In this document: piece by piece, positions 46,406 through 60,878 of the stretch | Position numbering within the stretch: the first letter of the stretch is position 1 | How the letters are laid out: each line of letters begins with the position of its first letter | Origin: Parietaria judaica | Taxonomy: Eukaryota; Streptophyta; Magnoliopsida; Rosales; Urticaceae | DNA length: 64,000 bases | Direction of reading: 5' to 3' | Assembly (NCBI GenBank): GCA_954871525.1 | Contig: OX940861.1 | Coordinates: 41,305,201 to 41,369,200, forward strand | Translations under genes and position numbers: made by a program | Notes under the pieces: generated by a model | The model's database searches: none | What the model was told of the DNA's origin: nothing | The model's input: only the letters and a program-made list of their open reading frames with translations

Positions 46406-49400
46406 TTAGGTGTTCTTCTCTAAAACCGACAGCGCCGGCGCCAGATAATTGTTCGCTTTGTCCGGCAAATGCGCTACCTGCACACGCCATGTTCAAATCC
46501 AATCTTAAACTCTTAACACACACACACACACATATATATTATATAGAGAGGGATGTATATATATATATACCAGCTCATAGAGCTCTTTCCCTTGCTCGGC
46601 GACATATTCATAGCACACCTGTAACCAATTTGGAAGAAATTAGTTCATAATCATCTCGTATTACAATTTACAGGTGTACCCCTGACTTTGTCGTGGCGTC
46701 GCACTAACCTCGCTAAACTAATTGACGGATTTCGTCAAATTTATGTGATGGTAAATTTTTCAATTTAATATGAAAATTGATGAACCTTTTGCAACTATGC
46801 CCCTTTGCACTTGTTGAGAATAATGTGGTAATAGTTCATCAATAAACAAATCACAGAAAACTCGAAATTCAACGAAAACTGATAATTTGACTCACATCGA
46901 AGCTCTTGTTTCTGGCGGAAGAGTCGTGCAGAGCCTTCACGCAGATATCGGCCACGTCAGCGCAGCTTATTCCCTGATTAGGATCACAGAAATAAGGCTT
47001 CAGACTTAACTTCATTACTGTTGTATCTCAGAAGCAGAATTTTAGAGGTGCGGTTTAAAATCTAGTAGGATTCGGCGTTTGTTCGTCGAAAAGCGAGAAT
47101 GAACGGACGATTCTGACCTGAGAAATCCTGTTGCCTTGGTCGAATATGAGCGCTCGTTGACCACCAGGCTCCTCCTATGTTACACAAGATTGAGAAAACA
47201 ATTCATAAGAACCTCACTATCCTAAACTATTACTTGCAAGAGAAGAAACCAATACACCGAGCGACTTTTATTTGCTGCATTTCATGATTTATTTCGGCAA
47301 TAAGTCTTTCTTTATGAAGTTAAATTGCTATTATTTGTGCTTTCTAATTATGTTGTTTTACGTAAAGCTTGGTTGTATTCGATTTAACTATGCATAAATG
47401 GGTCCTTCGAATCAATGGAGATTATCTTTTAGCCAATTCTAATCATAGATTAGGGAGGTTATGCTTGAAAGTTTAACGACGGCGCGGGAATGGTAGGAGA
47501 GATTGCTCGAGTTCTAGCTACTTTGGTCTAATTACGATATCAAAATGCGTGGCTAAGAGAATGCAAATTTGTTCACGGAAATGTGTAAATAAGGTACCTT
47601 TAGGGGCCCGGGGCGAACGATTGTGTATCCTAGCCCCGACTTTCGCAATGATTCTTCTCCAGCCTGTTACATATGATGTCAAATCTGATACTATAAATAA
47701 AAACATGTATGAGTAGAGAAAGAATAATTAGAGTAGAGGAATGTGCTAACCCTTTTGGCTTTAAGAACCTGCTCTCTCCTCGTGGGATCTAATCCCGACC
47801 CAGTACACGATACCAAGATAAAGTCCGTCTCTTGCCCACTCTGCACAATATCAACGGTCGAAATATTAACGAAAAATCCGAGAGACGGGCGCAGTCTGCA
47901 AACTCTAAACCCTTAACCCTAAATAATAGATATAGTTGGCTAAAGCCCGCTCTTCGACACTAATTAGCGGTTGCTTTGCTTTGCTAGTGACGAATCGAGT
48001 TCATAAAGTACAACGCTAAAATGAAATCTGAACGACTATAGGTGAAAATCGTAAAAGAAAGGAGTTTACAGGCAAAGCTTTTATATACTCCATTATAAGC
48101 TTAAAGGTTCTTGGATCTTGGTCTTTACTCGGTGGTGTCGACCCTTCCACGGATTTCTGCGAGAAAATAACAGAGTTTATCAGCTGAGAAGACCATAAAT
48201 TAGTCATATATAATCCAGTGAAATCATACACTAGTAAGTTATTACAGGGACTCTTATGAAGATGCATGGAAGTTTCCATACAGTACCTTCTTAATATATA
48301 AGTACGTGATAGAAACCGAAACCGAAAATAACGTAACCCAAAGCAATTCACCAAGATGGTGAATTCCGGGGTACTTCTATTGATAATCAAATCATAATAA
48401 CACTTTAATCGACAGTTCCTTCGAGTGCATGATCTAAGCTCTCTATAAACGTAAGAATGCGAAAGTCAACTCAAAGGTCCTAATTATTGGTGGTGTAACA
48501 ACAAAGAACCAACCTGTCTTCTGGGTTCAAAGCGGATGGTCAGTGTGTGAATAAGAAACGGATCAAGTTGCGGGTCTTCTGGTTTCACGGGCCGAAACGA
48601 CGAAAACGGTACTCTCACCTGCCAGTTGTTTACAAGAAATGACAAAACCAAAGATGAAACATGTCAGGAATATAATAGTAACATCAGAAGAAGCAACAGA
48701 AAGAAAATCCGTACCCTACAAAATCCGACTTTCGTGTTAATTCGGGCGAAATACAGTTTACTCTGTGACATGTCAGCCAACGGACCCGCTTCGAGAATCA
48801 AAACATATGACTTTCCATTGCCACCAACAGAGAGAACTAGACCTTCGTACCTAAACATCAAACATTATCAGTAAAACAGCCGTGTTAATTCGCTGTCTTG
48901 GCAAACGACACGAGCAAAATATTACGGTACCTGTCCAGAGTGCGTCCCATAGGAAGTGTAAGCCTCTTCGTAAGCTCGACATATCCTCCTCGGGTGAAAA
49001 CGTACCCTGCCGAACAGAAACCATATGGAAATCGAACACACTTCTTTTCCTTTGCATAAAAATTGTAAAAACAGAGTAGAATTATCCTTCTATATTTCAC
49101 ATTTATGTGATGCCATGAAGCCAGGGCTACATTACATGGATGCCGTGTCGGAAATTGACGTTACTTAGTAGATTTTTATTGGAAGGCCCGACGAGCAAAA
49201 CTCAGCGCTTCACCCTGACGTCCAAGGCCGAATCCCGGCGTTTTGACCTCCAAAAGGGAAGTTATCGATTTAGGAAGTTCTCTAATTTTGTAATAATTCC
49301 GGATTTGCTACCCGCTTATTACCGAATATATGCTAGCATTAATCCCTTTATTTCTTTTGGATGCTACCCGCTTATTACCCGGATTACGTTTTGGATGAAA

Positions 49401-50586
49401 TATAATCGAAACAATAGTGGCTCACAAATATAGAACACGGTGAATCTCACCTGAGAAAACGGCCTCTCCCGTCTCAGTAAACTCGAACTTAGCATCCATT
49501 CCTCCGTCGTACTTGGCCGCCACCACGTCTTGAAAGTAAGTGCCCTGGCGAACTTCCCAGCCGTCCAATGACTCTTCGGTCTTGAACTTCGCAAGCAAGA
49601 GCTTGCTCTTGCTGCTCTTCCCCGCTCGCATCTGCGCAAGCTCGTTGTTATAATCCTGCAAAAACACCCAAAACTACTTACTTCCCGAGATCGAAAAAGC
49701 CACGGACGAGGCAGTGATTTCATCGTTCGGGACCTGAAAGGCTTTTGTGAGGTTATAGACGCCCCGTTGATCGACCCTGAAGAGGTCCGCGGTGATGGCT
49801 GAGCGGGCAGTGGCACAGTAGATGATCTTGTTGCAGCCTTCCACGGCGGCTTTAAGGGTTGCCGGATCTCCCACGTCGCCCTCCACGATCTCCACCGACC
49901 TGGGAAGCATCCCCACGATTTCTTTGTCGGCCTTTCTGACCAGAGCCTGCTTACAATTAGACATGTAGAGCTTTGAAACAGAGTTCTTGACATTGATAAT
50001 TATAGAAAGCTGTTAGACGTTAGTTATGATGCCACACCTTGACGGAGTAGCCTCGGAGCATGAGCTTGCGGACGACGATTCGGCCGATGGAGGAGGTGGC
50101 GCCGACGACGAGCACCGTCGTGTTCTGCGCTCCGGCAATGGCAAACTCGCACATCGGCCCCTCCCTGATGAGCAGCGCATCCAGATCGGGGCGCGTGACG
50201 ACGCCCCCCCCGGAGATCTGCCCCAGCCCCGAGAATTTCCGCCACACCTCGTCGAAGAGCTGCCGCGACCGCCGCCCCAGCCCCACCGGGTTCACCACGT
50301 CCTCGAGATCCAGCCCCGCCTTCGGCTTCTCCTCCGCCGCCGCTGCAGGCGGCGGCGGCGGAGGAGCAGCGATCGGCGCCTCCGGCGAGGGCTTAGGAGT
50401 GGCGGGCGATCGGCGCTTCTTCTTGGGCTTCTTGCTGGAGGTGTCCGGCTGAGTGCTGGTGGCTCTGGGTGGAGGAGGAGCCGCCACGTGGCGGCGGCGG
50501 AAGGATGGTGGGAGGGGTTTCCAGGGCGGGGAGGCTCGGCGGTAGGCGGCGTTGCCGGTGGCGATGGCAGCTGAGGAGCAACTCAT
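46406..50586 (-). CDS. HCF173: HCF173, psbA translation factor (atypical SDR with CIA30 domain)
   Basis: Thirteen exons join in phase (593 aa): 50586-50038, 49946-49734, 49655-49451, 49006-48931, 48850-48715, 48618-48514, 48156-48070, 47840-47751, 47663-47598, 47174-47118, 46973-46896, 46618-46571, 46477-46406. Residues 1-90 are Pro/Ala-rich with a plastid transit-like start. About 156-183 hold the Rossmann motif VLVVGATSSIGR. A CIA30-type domain follows (LLLAKFKTEESLDGWEVRQG, about 275-430), then the second part of the SDR fold (ETDFILVSCTGSG, GYTIVRPGPLKEEPGG). HCF173 binds the psbA 5'UTR in the stroma and starts translation of the D1 protein, working with HCF244. MSCSS was chosen as start; an in-frame ATG lies ten codons upstream at 50616. 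Total length equals that of the known family. Exons 9-12 are very short. Confidence 0.95.
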
Positions 50587-50616
50587 GGTTGTGGAGGGTA
50601 TGTACACGTCACGCAC

Positions 50617-51917
50617 GCAGTTGTGGAGTGGATATAGTAATACTTATGTTTGGAATGGATAATGGTGGTTTTTGAATGTTTGTTTGTGTGGACAGGACTG
50701 GGATTCTGTTAGAAAAATAATTTAAAACAAAATGAAAAACGGTTGGAGAGAGGAAGTTGGAGTTGGACCACGGTTTGGAGAAGGAGAAATGGAGATTGTG
50801 GTGACACGTAAACGTTCTTGCTCTCCCACAAACTGATCGACTGTCAAGTCAGTCTGTGTCTGCAGAGCTGACCATGGAATCTTACTGCTCGACTTTTATT
50901 CACTTGATAAAAAAAATATTACTTCCTTCTTGTTTTCCTGTAAAATATGCATTTATTTTACGAGTATTCCAACTTCCAAGTATAGAACATTTTAAAATTG
51001 AAAAAACGGGAATTGAGACAGCACAGTACAAGTTCTAAGATATTTTTTTGAAAAACATGCAGTTCGAAAGAAAGTCGATTATAAGTTACTACTAACACTT
51101 ATTTTCATCGTACAACTATTTCACTGGGGTTGAATAATTTTGTATCCATCTGAATATTATAATATCAAAATCTTCATCTCCAACTCCCTATTCCCAAAAA
51201 AAAAAAAAAAAGATTTTTCGACTAAATATGTTTTCAGCATCCTAGTTTTTTTTTTCAGGACCAAGACAAAATACACACCCTAGTCCCCGAGTAACTTACT
51301 TGAGAGTTAAAAGAAGACATTCAGTATACGTAAAGTTGAAAAAGTAATTTATTTAGCTTTTCAGTAAATACAGGCTAAATAGCTGAATTCTGTCAACTAG
51401 AAACATAAGTAATTAAAAGTTTGTGTGAAGATCCGCATGAGTTTATAATACAAAACTATACACTAGATTATGCAAATAATAAACCAAAGAGAAACTACTT
51501 ATTTCTTCTACTTTAAATAAGGAGCGCATTCTACAAAATGGGTCAATGGAGCCGAACAAAAACGACAAAATCTATATTAGAAACAAAAATAGAAAACACA
51601 GCGCTATCGAATTTGGACAGATTATAGTACACTTGCCGGCCCACGCCGGGACGGCCTAATACGCTAAAATGAAAGAATCACCAGAGTGAGAGACACGCCA
51701 CTGCTCCAACGGGAAGTTAGCCATTGTTGAAGAACTCCTCCTCCGCTCGGTCCGACTTGTTTCTCCCCGAATCGGATCTTCGATGAAGAGGAAGAAAAAA
51801 AAATGAAATTACCAAAACCAATCTTCTGTACTCCCGCTCTGCTGCGGGCAAACGGAGCAATAGGTGAGAGTTCGGCAGATTCCGCCTAAGACATCCGTGC
51901 TTATATGTACACGACGG
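50617..51917. other. Intergenic region between HAC-like gene and HCF173
   Basis: The right part should contain the 3'UTR of the HAC-like gene and the left part the HCF173 promoter and leader (both minus strand). AT-rich, no coding frame recognised. Confidence 0.5.
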
Positions 51918-54900
51918 TCAACTGCCGTTGTTAAGCTCGGCAGCTCTCTGTCTCATCATCTCCATCACGGCGGCTCTTCTCCGCGAGTCTGACTGTTGTT
52001 GCAGCCTTCTCAAGTGTTCTTTCAGATCCCTATAAGAACAAAAAAAAAAATAAGTCGTGAGCAAATAGCACATTGATTCTAACACCAAGAAACTTGTACA
52101 TAGATACAAAAAACGAACCTGCAACGTGGGACATGGCACTCGGATTCCTTGCAAGCACGGGCGTGAAGTTGGAGGAGGTACCACATTCTCTTGCAGAGAA
52201 CGCAGCCACCGGAAGCACGGACTTTGCATTGGATTCCATGGCGGAAGAGGCCCTTCACCTTGCGACAGTTGGGGTACTGACACTGGGCTGATCGGCATTG
52301 CGATGCGTGCACCAGAAGATCCAGCATTTTCCTCAGCTGAAGAATAATAATAAAAATGGGATGAGAAGAGGAATATGGAACAAACTCCGCTCCGTTTAGA
52401 GATAATTGGACATAGTTACGAGGCAATGACATTGGCAAGGTGAAGGTTACTTAGAGTAAAAATCTTGTAATGAACATGGTGTTGCGCAATTCAGTATCTT
52501 AATTCCTACCAAAAAGACTATCACATGCTTATACTATAAAGGTAACGGAATAGAAAATAAGCGAGTTAGAAGATGAAAAATAATCACCAAGGTGATGATT
52601 ACCGGATACTTCATTCTTGCAACAATGATAAATAAAAAAAAAAAAAAAAGGACCGTTCCTTCACAAGAACACGGCCGAGACTCTCCAAACGATGTCTTAT
52701 GTCAATTTGGACAAACAAAACATAAAACGGCTCTAAGCCCTAGGCACCAATACAAAGAGAGATTACGGTTTCCTGATCTCTAACTTATAGCAAGCTACAT
52801 AATAACCAAACACAGATGATCTCGGAACAAATTAAAGTAGATACATAATACGTACCTGCTGAACTCTCATTTGCCTGGCCTCTTGGTTCTGTGCATCCCG
52901 GTCGGCGATGGAGGGATGGTTAGTCAACTTATGAGGATGCTGAGTGTTGCCTTCTTTCTGATAGCAAGCATTGCAAACGTCGTAATCAGAGCAGACTTCG
53001 CAGCGCCATCCTTGGCCGCTCTCAATATCCAGGTGGCACATGTTGCACGTCGTCACAAATGCAGGCGCCGTTGGGTTGTGAAGATGGTAAAGCACCATCA
53101 TCGAAGAATGCTTCGCCCGCCGCAGCGTGTCGTACTGGTAGTGATTGCCTTGGCACAGACTCAAAAACGCCTGTCTCGTGTCGAAGAATTCGCTCTCCAA
53201 AATCTCGTCTTTGTCCTTCGTATCTTCAGGTACGTTGATAATATCCACCTGCATCACATTGTGAATGCTCAAAAATCGAGAATAAATTCAGAAGAAAAAA
53301 AATAGAGAGAAAGAAAAATAAGCATACTGGGTGAAACGAATGTTTATCCCGATGGTTGACAGGGTGTCTCTCTCTTTCTTCACGTCTCTGCTCGATTTCA
53401 TAACACCTGCAAGCGGAAACCATGTTGTTTGAAATATGGAAAGACAAGCAGTGGAAACTGTAGAAATGTGTAAGTTACGAGTATTTTGTATTAGCAGTTA
53501 TATATAATTAGTTTTTGTAACTATAGGCTATAGCTAATAAGATGGGTTCATTTTGTTTAGGAATTAATTAGAGCTAATTCTTAATAGCATCGCTCATTAG
53601 CTTTACTAGTGCATAAGATGTATTTTCCTATTACTGAATAATATCAATCAAACAGCTATTCCATTATCTACAGAAACGAAATGGAATACGATTTGCAAGA
53701 AAAAATACGATATAGATTTGCTGCAAATTCATAAAGTTCCAAGGCAAAATAAAAAATGGCACGTCGCAGCGAAGATTGGAGTCGTTACTACTCTTTGGTG
53801 CATCTGGAATACTCGCAACAAATTCCTCTATAACGATATATCGTGGAATCTGAATGGGTTGATAGATGATATCAACTATTGTATGGCCCTTTGGCCTTTT
53901 TCCTCGTGCAACGATTTCACGATGTATTCTCTCGCGGACCTTTCAAGAGATTGGGCTGGTACCCTTTAAGGAGTAGTCCTCGTTGTTTTCTCTTTATGGT
54001 AGAGTTATGGTCTACATAGCCAAACCGATTGTTGGAATAGTTGATCGAAAACCATTCTCTAGCCTTGTATTGTAACTTATTTATATTAATATAATCGATG
54101 TTTCTTTTAAAAAAAAATTCAAAGAGCTTGCAACTAAATCAACTTAATAATCTAGTAGAAGGAGAAAAGAAGAAGGTGAATGGTTCGCTTTCAAGCAATA
54201 TTCAAAATTGAAGTGAGTCCTTACTTGTCACATAGCTGAAAATTTTTGCATTGATCACAAGCCCAGCGAGTTCCGGACACCATTAGAGTACAACAGTGAT
54301 TGCAACAGTGCTGAAGATGAACCATTATAAAGTCCTCCTTCATTGGGCTTATAGTTTCACCAAGCTGAAAGAAAACTTATTAGCCCCAAATCATATACAT
54401 ATATATGTAGACACCGAGTGAGGAAGATTGAGGAAATTACTTTATGCATCAGCAGCAGATCCTTCGAGGCGTTACCAGATAGATCTAACTGACCAGAGGC
54501 TTTAAGAGCCCGTTTTGTCATTGTCTTCTTCATTGAACCTTTCTTGTTCAGCTTTCTTCCGTCTTCTTCTTGACGAAACTGATAAATAAAATCCTCTGCA
54601 GCGCCGGGCCAGTAATCGCCATCAAAATATGGCAGCCTTGATGCAGTCACCTTGGCCTTGCTTTCACCGTTCGATACAAAGAAATGGTCATATAGATTAG
54701 TGAGTTCGACCACAATATTCTCCTTTGCAGCTTTCCTAAGCATTGCTAAATACCTACAATTGAGACATTCATGGATGTGAAATTCCTGAATTATGAGAGT
54801 ATGGTATTATTATTTTTTAATTGAAATCTATCCCATACTAGGCCCGTACCAATTAATAAACTAATTGAATAAAAAAACAGTTAAAAGAAACTAAAAATTA

Positions 54901-57900
54901 AAGAAAATATATATGAGATGCAAGTGATATTTCAACAGAAAGAAAAGACTGGAATAATTTTAACACTAAGAAAATTTAACAGATTCTCAAAAAGACGGGA
55001 ATAATTTCAACACTAAGAAAATTCAACAGATTCTCAAAATATTGGGCTCACCACTCCCGGAGCTTGTCAGATTTGGGTGTTTTCTGAATTTCTGGATGAC
55101 AGTACAATATGTAGTCTTCACCCTTCAATGGAGGACAAGCCCATATATAACAGCTCGTGTAACCCCGGACTTTGCAATACTCAAGGTAACCAATCTGAAA
55201 AGTTATTACGTATCGACAGAAGCACCGTCAGAAAAGTTTCAGAGAACTAAACACAACGCAAATAACAAATAAGAAAAAAGAACTTACCAAAATTTCATGA
55301 TAAACAAATGTACGGAGGGCCTCTCCGCTAACTGCTTTGATCTCAGGTCTAAAATACTTCACGGAATCGAGATAAGAGAGATAAACACGGCGCTGATTCG
55401 GATAGTGGACTTCAGATCCAAATTCTTGAACGTACATGCCAAATAGACATACTTCTACACCTTCAATCTTCTGGAACAATAAAACAACCTAGATAGAACA
55501 CGTTAAAAATGGAAACGTGTCATCCAATGTGATATCCTCAAAATAAAACTTACTTTCAAGTATTTAAGAAATGTTCAAAGTACGAAGATGAATTATCATA
55601 TTTCGTCTCAAACCTTAGATTTATAAGGGAACTCTGTTGGATAATTCTCTTCCTGAAAAATTTCAAGAAATCGCGGCTTCACTTCTAATTTTTTGTCAAC
55701 TGAGGAAACAACTCTAACCACAAGATGTTCCGCTGTAGGAATCTGACAGAACCCAAAAAAAAAAAAGGATTAGCAAAACAAGAAAAAACTTTCACATCCA
55801 TGATAAACTCTTTTTAACATTTTCTTTTTTTTTTTAATTAAAAATATCTTTTCATCTTACTTTATACGAGAAAAAAGATAAATGAAACCCAGAATGCAGG
55901 AGCAATCAGCAGCACAAGCTCAGAGAATGGAGACAACGATTAATTTGGCACATTTCATTTGATCAAAGAAACATAGAACATCCAATATTCATATGCTGCC
56001 ATTTTAAAACTTCTAAGCGTTATTTCTACATATATGAACGTAACTATCAGTGAGAATTAGGAGTAATCCCAATATTCTTCATAAAATAAGAATATAATGT
56101 GCAACTCTAAATTATCTTGAATAAGAGCAAACCAAAGAGTATAGAATAAAAATCGGCGCAAATAGGAGCTACGCTTAATAAATATGCTCTGTAGAAATTG
56201 TTAGCCTATCAACAAAGACAACCAGCTCCAACATGATAATTGAGAAGCATTAGATCTCTCAACATATAAATAACAACAGCAATGAAAATAAATACATTAA
56301 AAAGTTATAAGCAAGTGCATAAGAAAATAAGTTTATAACATCAGACTTTCAAATAAAAGGATGAAGAGGAATACCTGGTCAATGGGTTTCCCCAGAGCTT
56401 TTGCCCTTTCCATCCTCTCCTGCTTCAATCTCTTGAATAAACGGTTTTCAATTTCGTCACTGAGTTTAGTTCTTGGCAAATCTTTGGCTCCAAGAACAGC
56501 GCTTTGTGGTAAAGGCTTGCGCTCTCCCCTTTCAACCTCACCAATGTAGCAGTTAGGGCAAGTGTACTCAGCTTGGCCACCATCATTCCTCCGCCCGTTA
56601 AATAAAGCACAAATTTGATGCTGCCAAGCCTCACATTTGTCACATTGGACCCACTGCGAACACAAATTTATGGCTAAGTTGAGAAAAAATATACGTGACA
56701 AAGCAACAAATTAAATAGCAGTACGGAACACAGCACAACTACACACCCATTCCTCAGTTTCCTCGTCATTTTTCTTCTTTTCCAGCCTTGTTTTTGGAAT
56801 AGTAGTCCCGTCAACACTTATAGTGTCTCCACGAGGTTCGTTGTGGCATTGAATGCAAAAGTAGTGACGAGTATCTCCAGCTCCCACGCAATAATACATT
56901 GCATTCCTTTTTATTCTACCACCGCAAGGTGTACAATAAATTGGTGGGGGTTCAAAAGTAAGCTTCTCCACTGCGCACAGCTGGCACGAATTTTCACTCA
57001 TCGAGTGTTCCATAGCTTGATTCTTCTCTGCTTTTGCTTTACTCTGTAAAAAAATGCGTTATCAGGAATGTATAGCTCAAAGAGGTTTTGATTGTAGCTT
57101 CACTGGCTACAGATTCAGAAAGTGTTCCTTTGAATGTCTAATAAAACCAGTCCCTACATGTCTAAGCGGTACTATCGTGATTTCACTTAGATGGAGGATA
57201 TTTTAGACTACTGAATGTACTAAATTTAAGTTTTTGACTTCCCCAAAAAGCATAAAAACAATAGTTGAGGATAAAACATACCTGGCCTACCCACTGTCGC
57301 AAACCATATATGTGCTCTCTAACTTGCTCAGGTGTAAACAACTCAGTCAATGAAACCCCTTTTATCTTTGGTTTGCCAGACTTTGTTCCAGATGTCTGCT
57401 CTCCAGCAGGCTGCGTCACGATTTCTTGCTTAGCTGGTTCAATCTCTTTAACATCTTTAACTTCTTTAACATCTTTAATATCTTCCTGGTGAGCTAAACC
57501 AACAGGAGCTTGATGTGCATCAGGAACTTGGTTATCAAGAATGAGCTCTTTTTTCAACTCAGCCATAGTCTCTTGCACAGAGCTTGCAGAAACATCTCGC
57601 CTCATGTCTGTCGGCTCAGATTTGATCAGCACACCGTTCTCAACTGCCTGAAGCTCTTGATGTCTATCATTCTGCAACAATGGGATGTCACCCACAGCAG
57701 AAACCGAAGCAGCGTTGCTTTGATTGTCAGTATAAAGAGCCTGCGGGGTCTGATCTATCTTAATCCTCTTTTTAGACGGTTTTATCTCTTCTGGAACTTC
57801 TACCAGTGAAGCCTTTGGAATTATCAATCTCGGCGCCATGTCTCCATTATCAACGGATTTAATAGATCCATTCACTGAACTCGGCAGAACAGAATCATAA

Positions 57901-60878
57901 GCCAGACGATTCCGTGCCTTGGTGACTTGTCCATCAATAAATGCCCTCACTGGAATGCACACAGGGCAACATGAGTCGTTGCAACTCTTGCTATGGTGAA
58001 CCAACCTCTTGCTTTTCAAACAATGAGGATAAGGACAGCTGAGTGATTCACATTTCTCGATGTGTTTCCACAAGTTTTGCACCTTCGGACAATTGACTTC
58101 CATACACCTTCCATGTGGAGCCACACACTGACGAGCATGTCGCAAGAATAAAAGCCATCTCTGTTGATTCCGAAAGTCTTTCTTAGCCTCCATGTTAGAA
58201 GATTTACTCACAACGCTCGGTGCATGTAGAAGATGAGATTTACTTCTAGAAGCAGCAGTTTGGTCAACAAGAGAAGCTTCTGATGATAAATTATTGCGCT
58301 GAGCTTCATCCAGCCCCGATATTCTTTGGCGAAAATCTTCTTGCAAATGCTGATCATTTGATACATTACTCTGTCTATTACTCCTCTCTTCAGATTGAGA
58401 ATACCACTGACTCTGCAATAAGGAATCTGGCTGACTTCCAACAGCAACACAGTTAAAATCATTTTGAGTCTCCGCGGTCGGCTCATGGCTATGTATCATA
58501 TGTTGCATTGGCTGGGAAGTTTGAGAGAGAGGCGAGCAGATATCTTGCTGATCACCAGAGGAAATGGTTACATGTTGAGCACGCCTCAAATGGTCATCGA
58601 CAGAGACAGAAGAGTTCTGGAAATGATTCTGCATGTCAGACATTTGAAATTGCTCCTGTGCTTGAGACGGCATCATTTGACAGTGCTTGCTGAGATCAGA
58701 AGCCAGCTGAGAGTGACCAAAGGTGTCGTTATTCGCCAGGTGAGTTTGCTGAGCATGTAGTTTCAGCTGCCGTTGCTGGTGAGCAAACGATTGATGGTGC
58801 TGAAACTGATTAGCCTGTTGTTGTTGCTGATTAGGATGCATCGTGCTGTCTCTCATAGAGACTGAAGATTGAAAGCTCATCTTCTCCATTTGTTGCTCTG
58901 TCGATTGAGGCTTCATATGGACACCCTGTTGCTGTTGCATATGCATATTCGACTGATTACCCATGAGACTGGAGCTGGTTTTGGGTACAGGTGACAGATT
59001 AACTGAATTCACATTCTGAGGATTCGTCATTAATCCAACTGAAGTTGCAGACCCATTATAGTTGCCGGTCCCATAAGCATCAACATTGGTTAACCCATAG
59101 GCATCACCTGATAATAATAAAAAAATCAGAACTCCTCTCGGTAAATTTTTTTTTTTTTTTAACAAGGGAAGAAAATAGAGATTTCAATGCAAATCTAGAT
59201 ACATGCAAGAGGTAACCGAGGTAAAGGCCGTGGAGAGATGGAGAAAGCGGGGGTACCTTGCATAGCTGGTCGTTGATGTTGGTCGAATTGATGCTGTTGT
59301 AAGGGTTTAGATGAACTCACATAAGAAGAGTTGGTCAGATAGCCCTCCGAGGTTCCATGTTCATTTACAGCAGGTAAGTTGCTGTTGCCAATCAACCCTA
59401 TCCCACCATTAATAGCTCCATTAGAGAAACCATAGGATTTCTGCTGCAAATTAGACCTTATTCCACTTCCCATTTGACCGCCAAGATTGTGCAATATACG
59501 GCTGTTCTGACCACCAACGTGCTGCTTTTGCGGTTGAGACTGAGACACCATAGTCGTTTCAACAGTGGAAAAACCGCCACCATTGCTTGAGGATTCGAGG
59601 TTTCTGTAAGACTGATTAGAATTGCTACCAAACCCTGGAGTAGGAATCATGTGGCTAGTGACCCTTTGCACATTCATTGACGACATATTTCCTCCCGAGC
59701 CAACAGAAAAGTTGGCAGGAGACTGCTGATAACCATTTGACACTGAATGCACAAACCGAAATTATGACATGGGGCTAAAAGAACAACGGAATTGCAATAA
59801 ATAAGATCAGTTAATTAAACTTACCATCGTTTCTATTTAATGAACCCCCAGGTAAGCCACCAGATGGCAGTATGTTTCCACTGTTGACATTATTATGTGC
59901 AGCGCTGTTAACTCCACCTGAAGGAACCATTGAAGCATCGACAGAGGAGCTAACCATCATGTTAGAAGCCCCACTATGTTGCATGCCAGGAGTTGGTATC
60001 ATTGCACCCATAGGAAGGGGGTTATTATTGACAAGCTGTGTAGCATATTGTTGGTTTTGATTATTCACCGAAGGCCGCTTAATTAGATTCTGCATACGGA
60101 TCTCTAATGTGTCCAGGTTCATGTAATCCTCCTAAATTAAGATTAAAACAGAATCACGACAGGCTGAAATAATAAAAGGAACGCAATGAAAGCATCTCTG
60201 TTCCTATGCCATAATTACAAACAAAAAAATACATGGAAACCGAACCAACCTTTGAAGTAGAAAGTCTATATAAACCCTCCTCTAAGCGCCTAACGATATC
60301 CTTAAACTTCTTCTTCTGCATATCATTAATAGGCTGCGAATGCCGATGAGGCTGAATAACGATTTCATAACTGAAAGGAGACCAAAATTGAGCTCATGAG
60401 AAGTAATACAGTGTCAAATTAGTCAGGAAATAGACTTGCATATTATAAACAGCATACTTCCACAGTCAAAGCTGTCTTATTTCAACAAGTTAGTCTCTTA
60501 TACACTGTGTTTCCAAGAAATATAAAGAAAAAACTATTTAATTATCATAGGAAAATGAGTAAATGCAATTAGATCTTGAATTAACAGTCAAACAGCAACA
60601 CACTCGATAATATTTATGCTGCAAATATAGTTCAGAAGGTCGTGGAATTATACGGCATACATGAAGTTGAAGAAAAATTGTGAAGTCAACTAGTCAAGAG
60701 GCATTAATAACAGGTAAATAAATTGATCTTACATCTTCTCGAGCATGAGATGACGCGTTCGGATATCAATATCATGACGAGCAGGACCACCTAAGGTTTG
60801 CATCTGGGGAGGCATAACAGGCAACTGTGCACCTGCCTGATTAGATACCTTCCCGGACATGTGCGCCTGCACATTCAT
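51918..60878 (-). CDS. HAC1: HAC1-like histone acetyltransferase (p300/CBP type)
   Basis: Sixteen coding exons join in phase (1729 aa): 60878-60733, 60370-60250, 60131-59825, 59742-59257, 59107-57282, 57043-56747, 56653-56375, 55742-55614, 55488-55288, 55194-55052, 54753-54441, 54364-54225, 53406-53328, 53248-52856, 52336-52119, 52029-51918. Domains in order: Met/Gln/Asn-rich N-terminus with poly-Gln; TAZ1 zinc finger (about 666-741, RHARQC ... [10 protein letters not shown]); PHD finger (about 1062-1100, [15 protein letters not shown]); KAT11 acetyltransferase core (about 1155-1410, [36 protein letters not shown]); two ZZ fingers (about 1435-1475 and 1558-1605); TAZ2 (from 1621, [15 protein letters not shown]). 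Plant HAC proteins acetylate histones H3 and H4 in the nucleus and act as coactivators in flowering and hormone pathways. The symbol is by family; HAC12 or HAC5 types cannot be excluded. Confidence 0.95.
53650..54115 (+). mobile_element. 5'-truncated LINE remnant in an intron of the HAC1-like gene
   Basis: On the plus strand, opposite to the host gene, a frame runs to 53969 and reads [20 protein letters not shown] then [10 protein letters not shown]. This resembles the C-terminal zf-RVT/RNase H-end region of plant LINE reverse transcriptases (W-x-I-W-x-x-RN motif). A 3' tail follows with TGTATTGTAACTTATTT and a run of A at 54107. The intron (53407-54224) still has proper splice sites. The 5' edge and target duplication were not resolved. 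Confidence 0.6.

Noticed and set aside
50026..50574. 182-codon plus-strand frame opposite HCF173 exon 1
   Set aside because: It is a shadow of the GC-rich transit and proline-rich exon with no family features.
50586..50616. Upstream in-frame ATG at 50616 as the HCF173 start
   Set aside because: It adds ten residues (MRDVYIPSTT) that do not improve the transit peptide. It cannot be excluded without 5' transcript data.
57183..59165. A single 660-codon frame starting at 59165 as a complete protein
   Set aside because: It begins in an intron and reads through a splice donor near 57281. The true exon is 59107-57282 of the HAC1-like gene.
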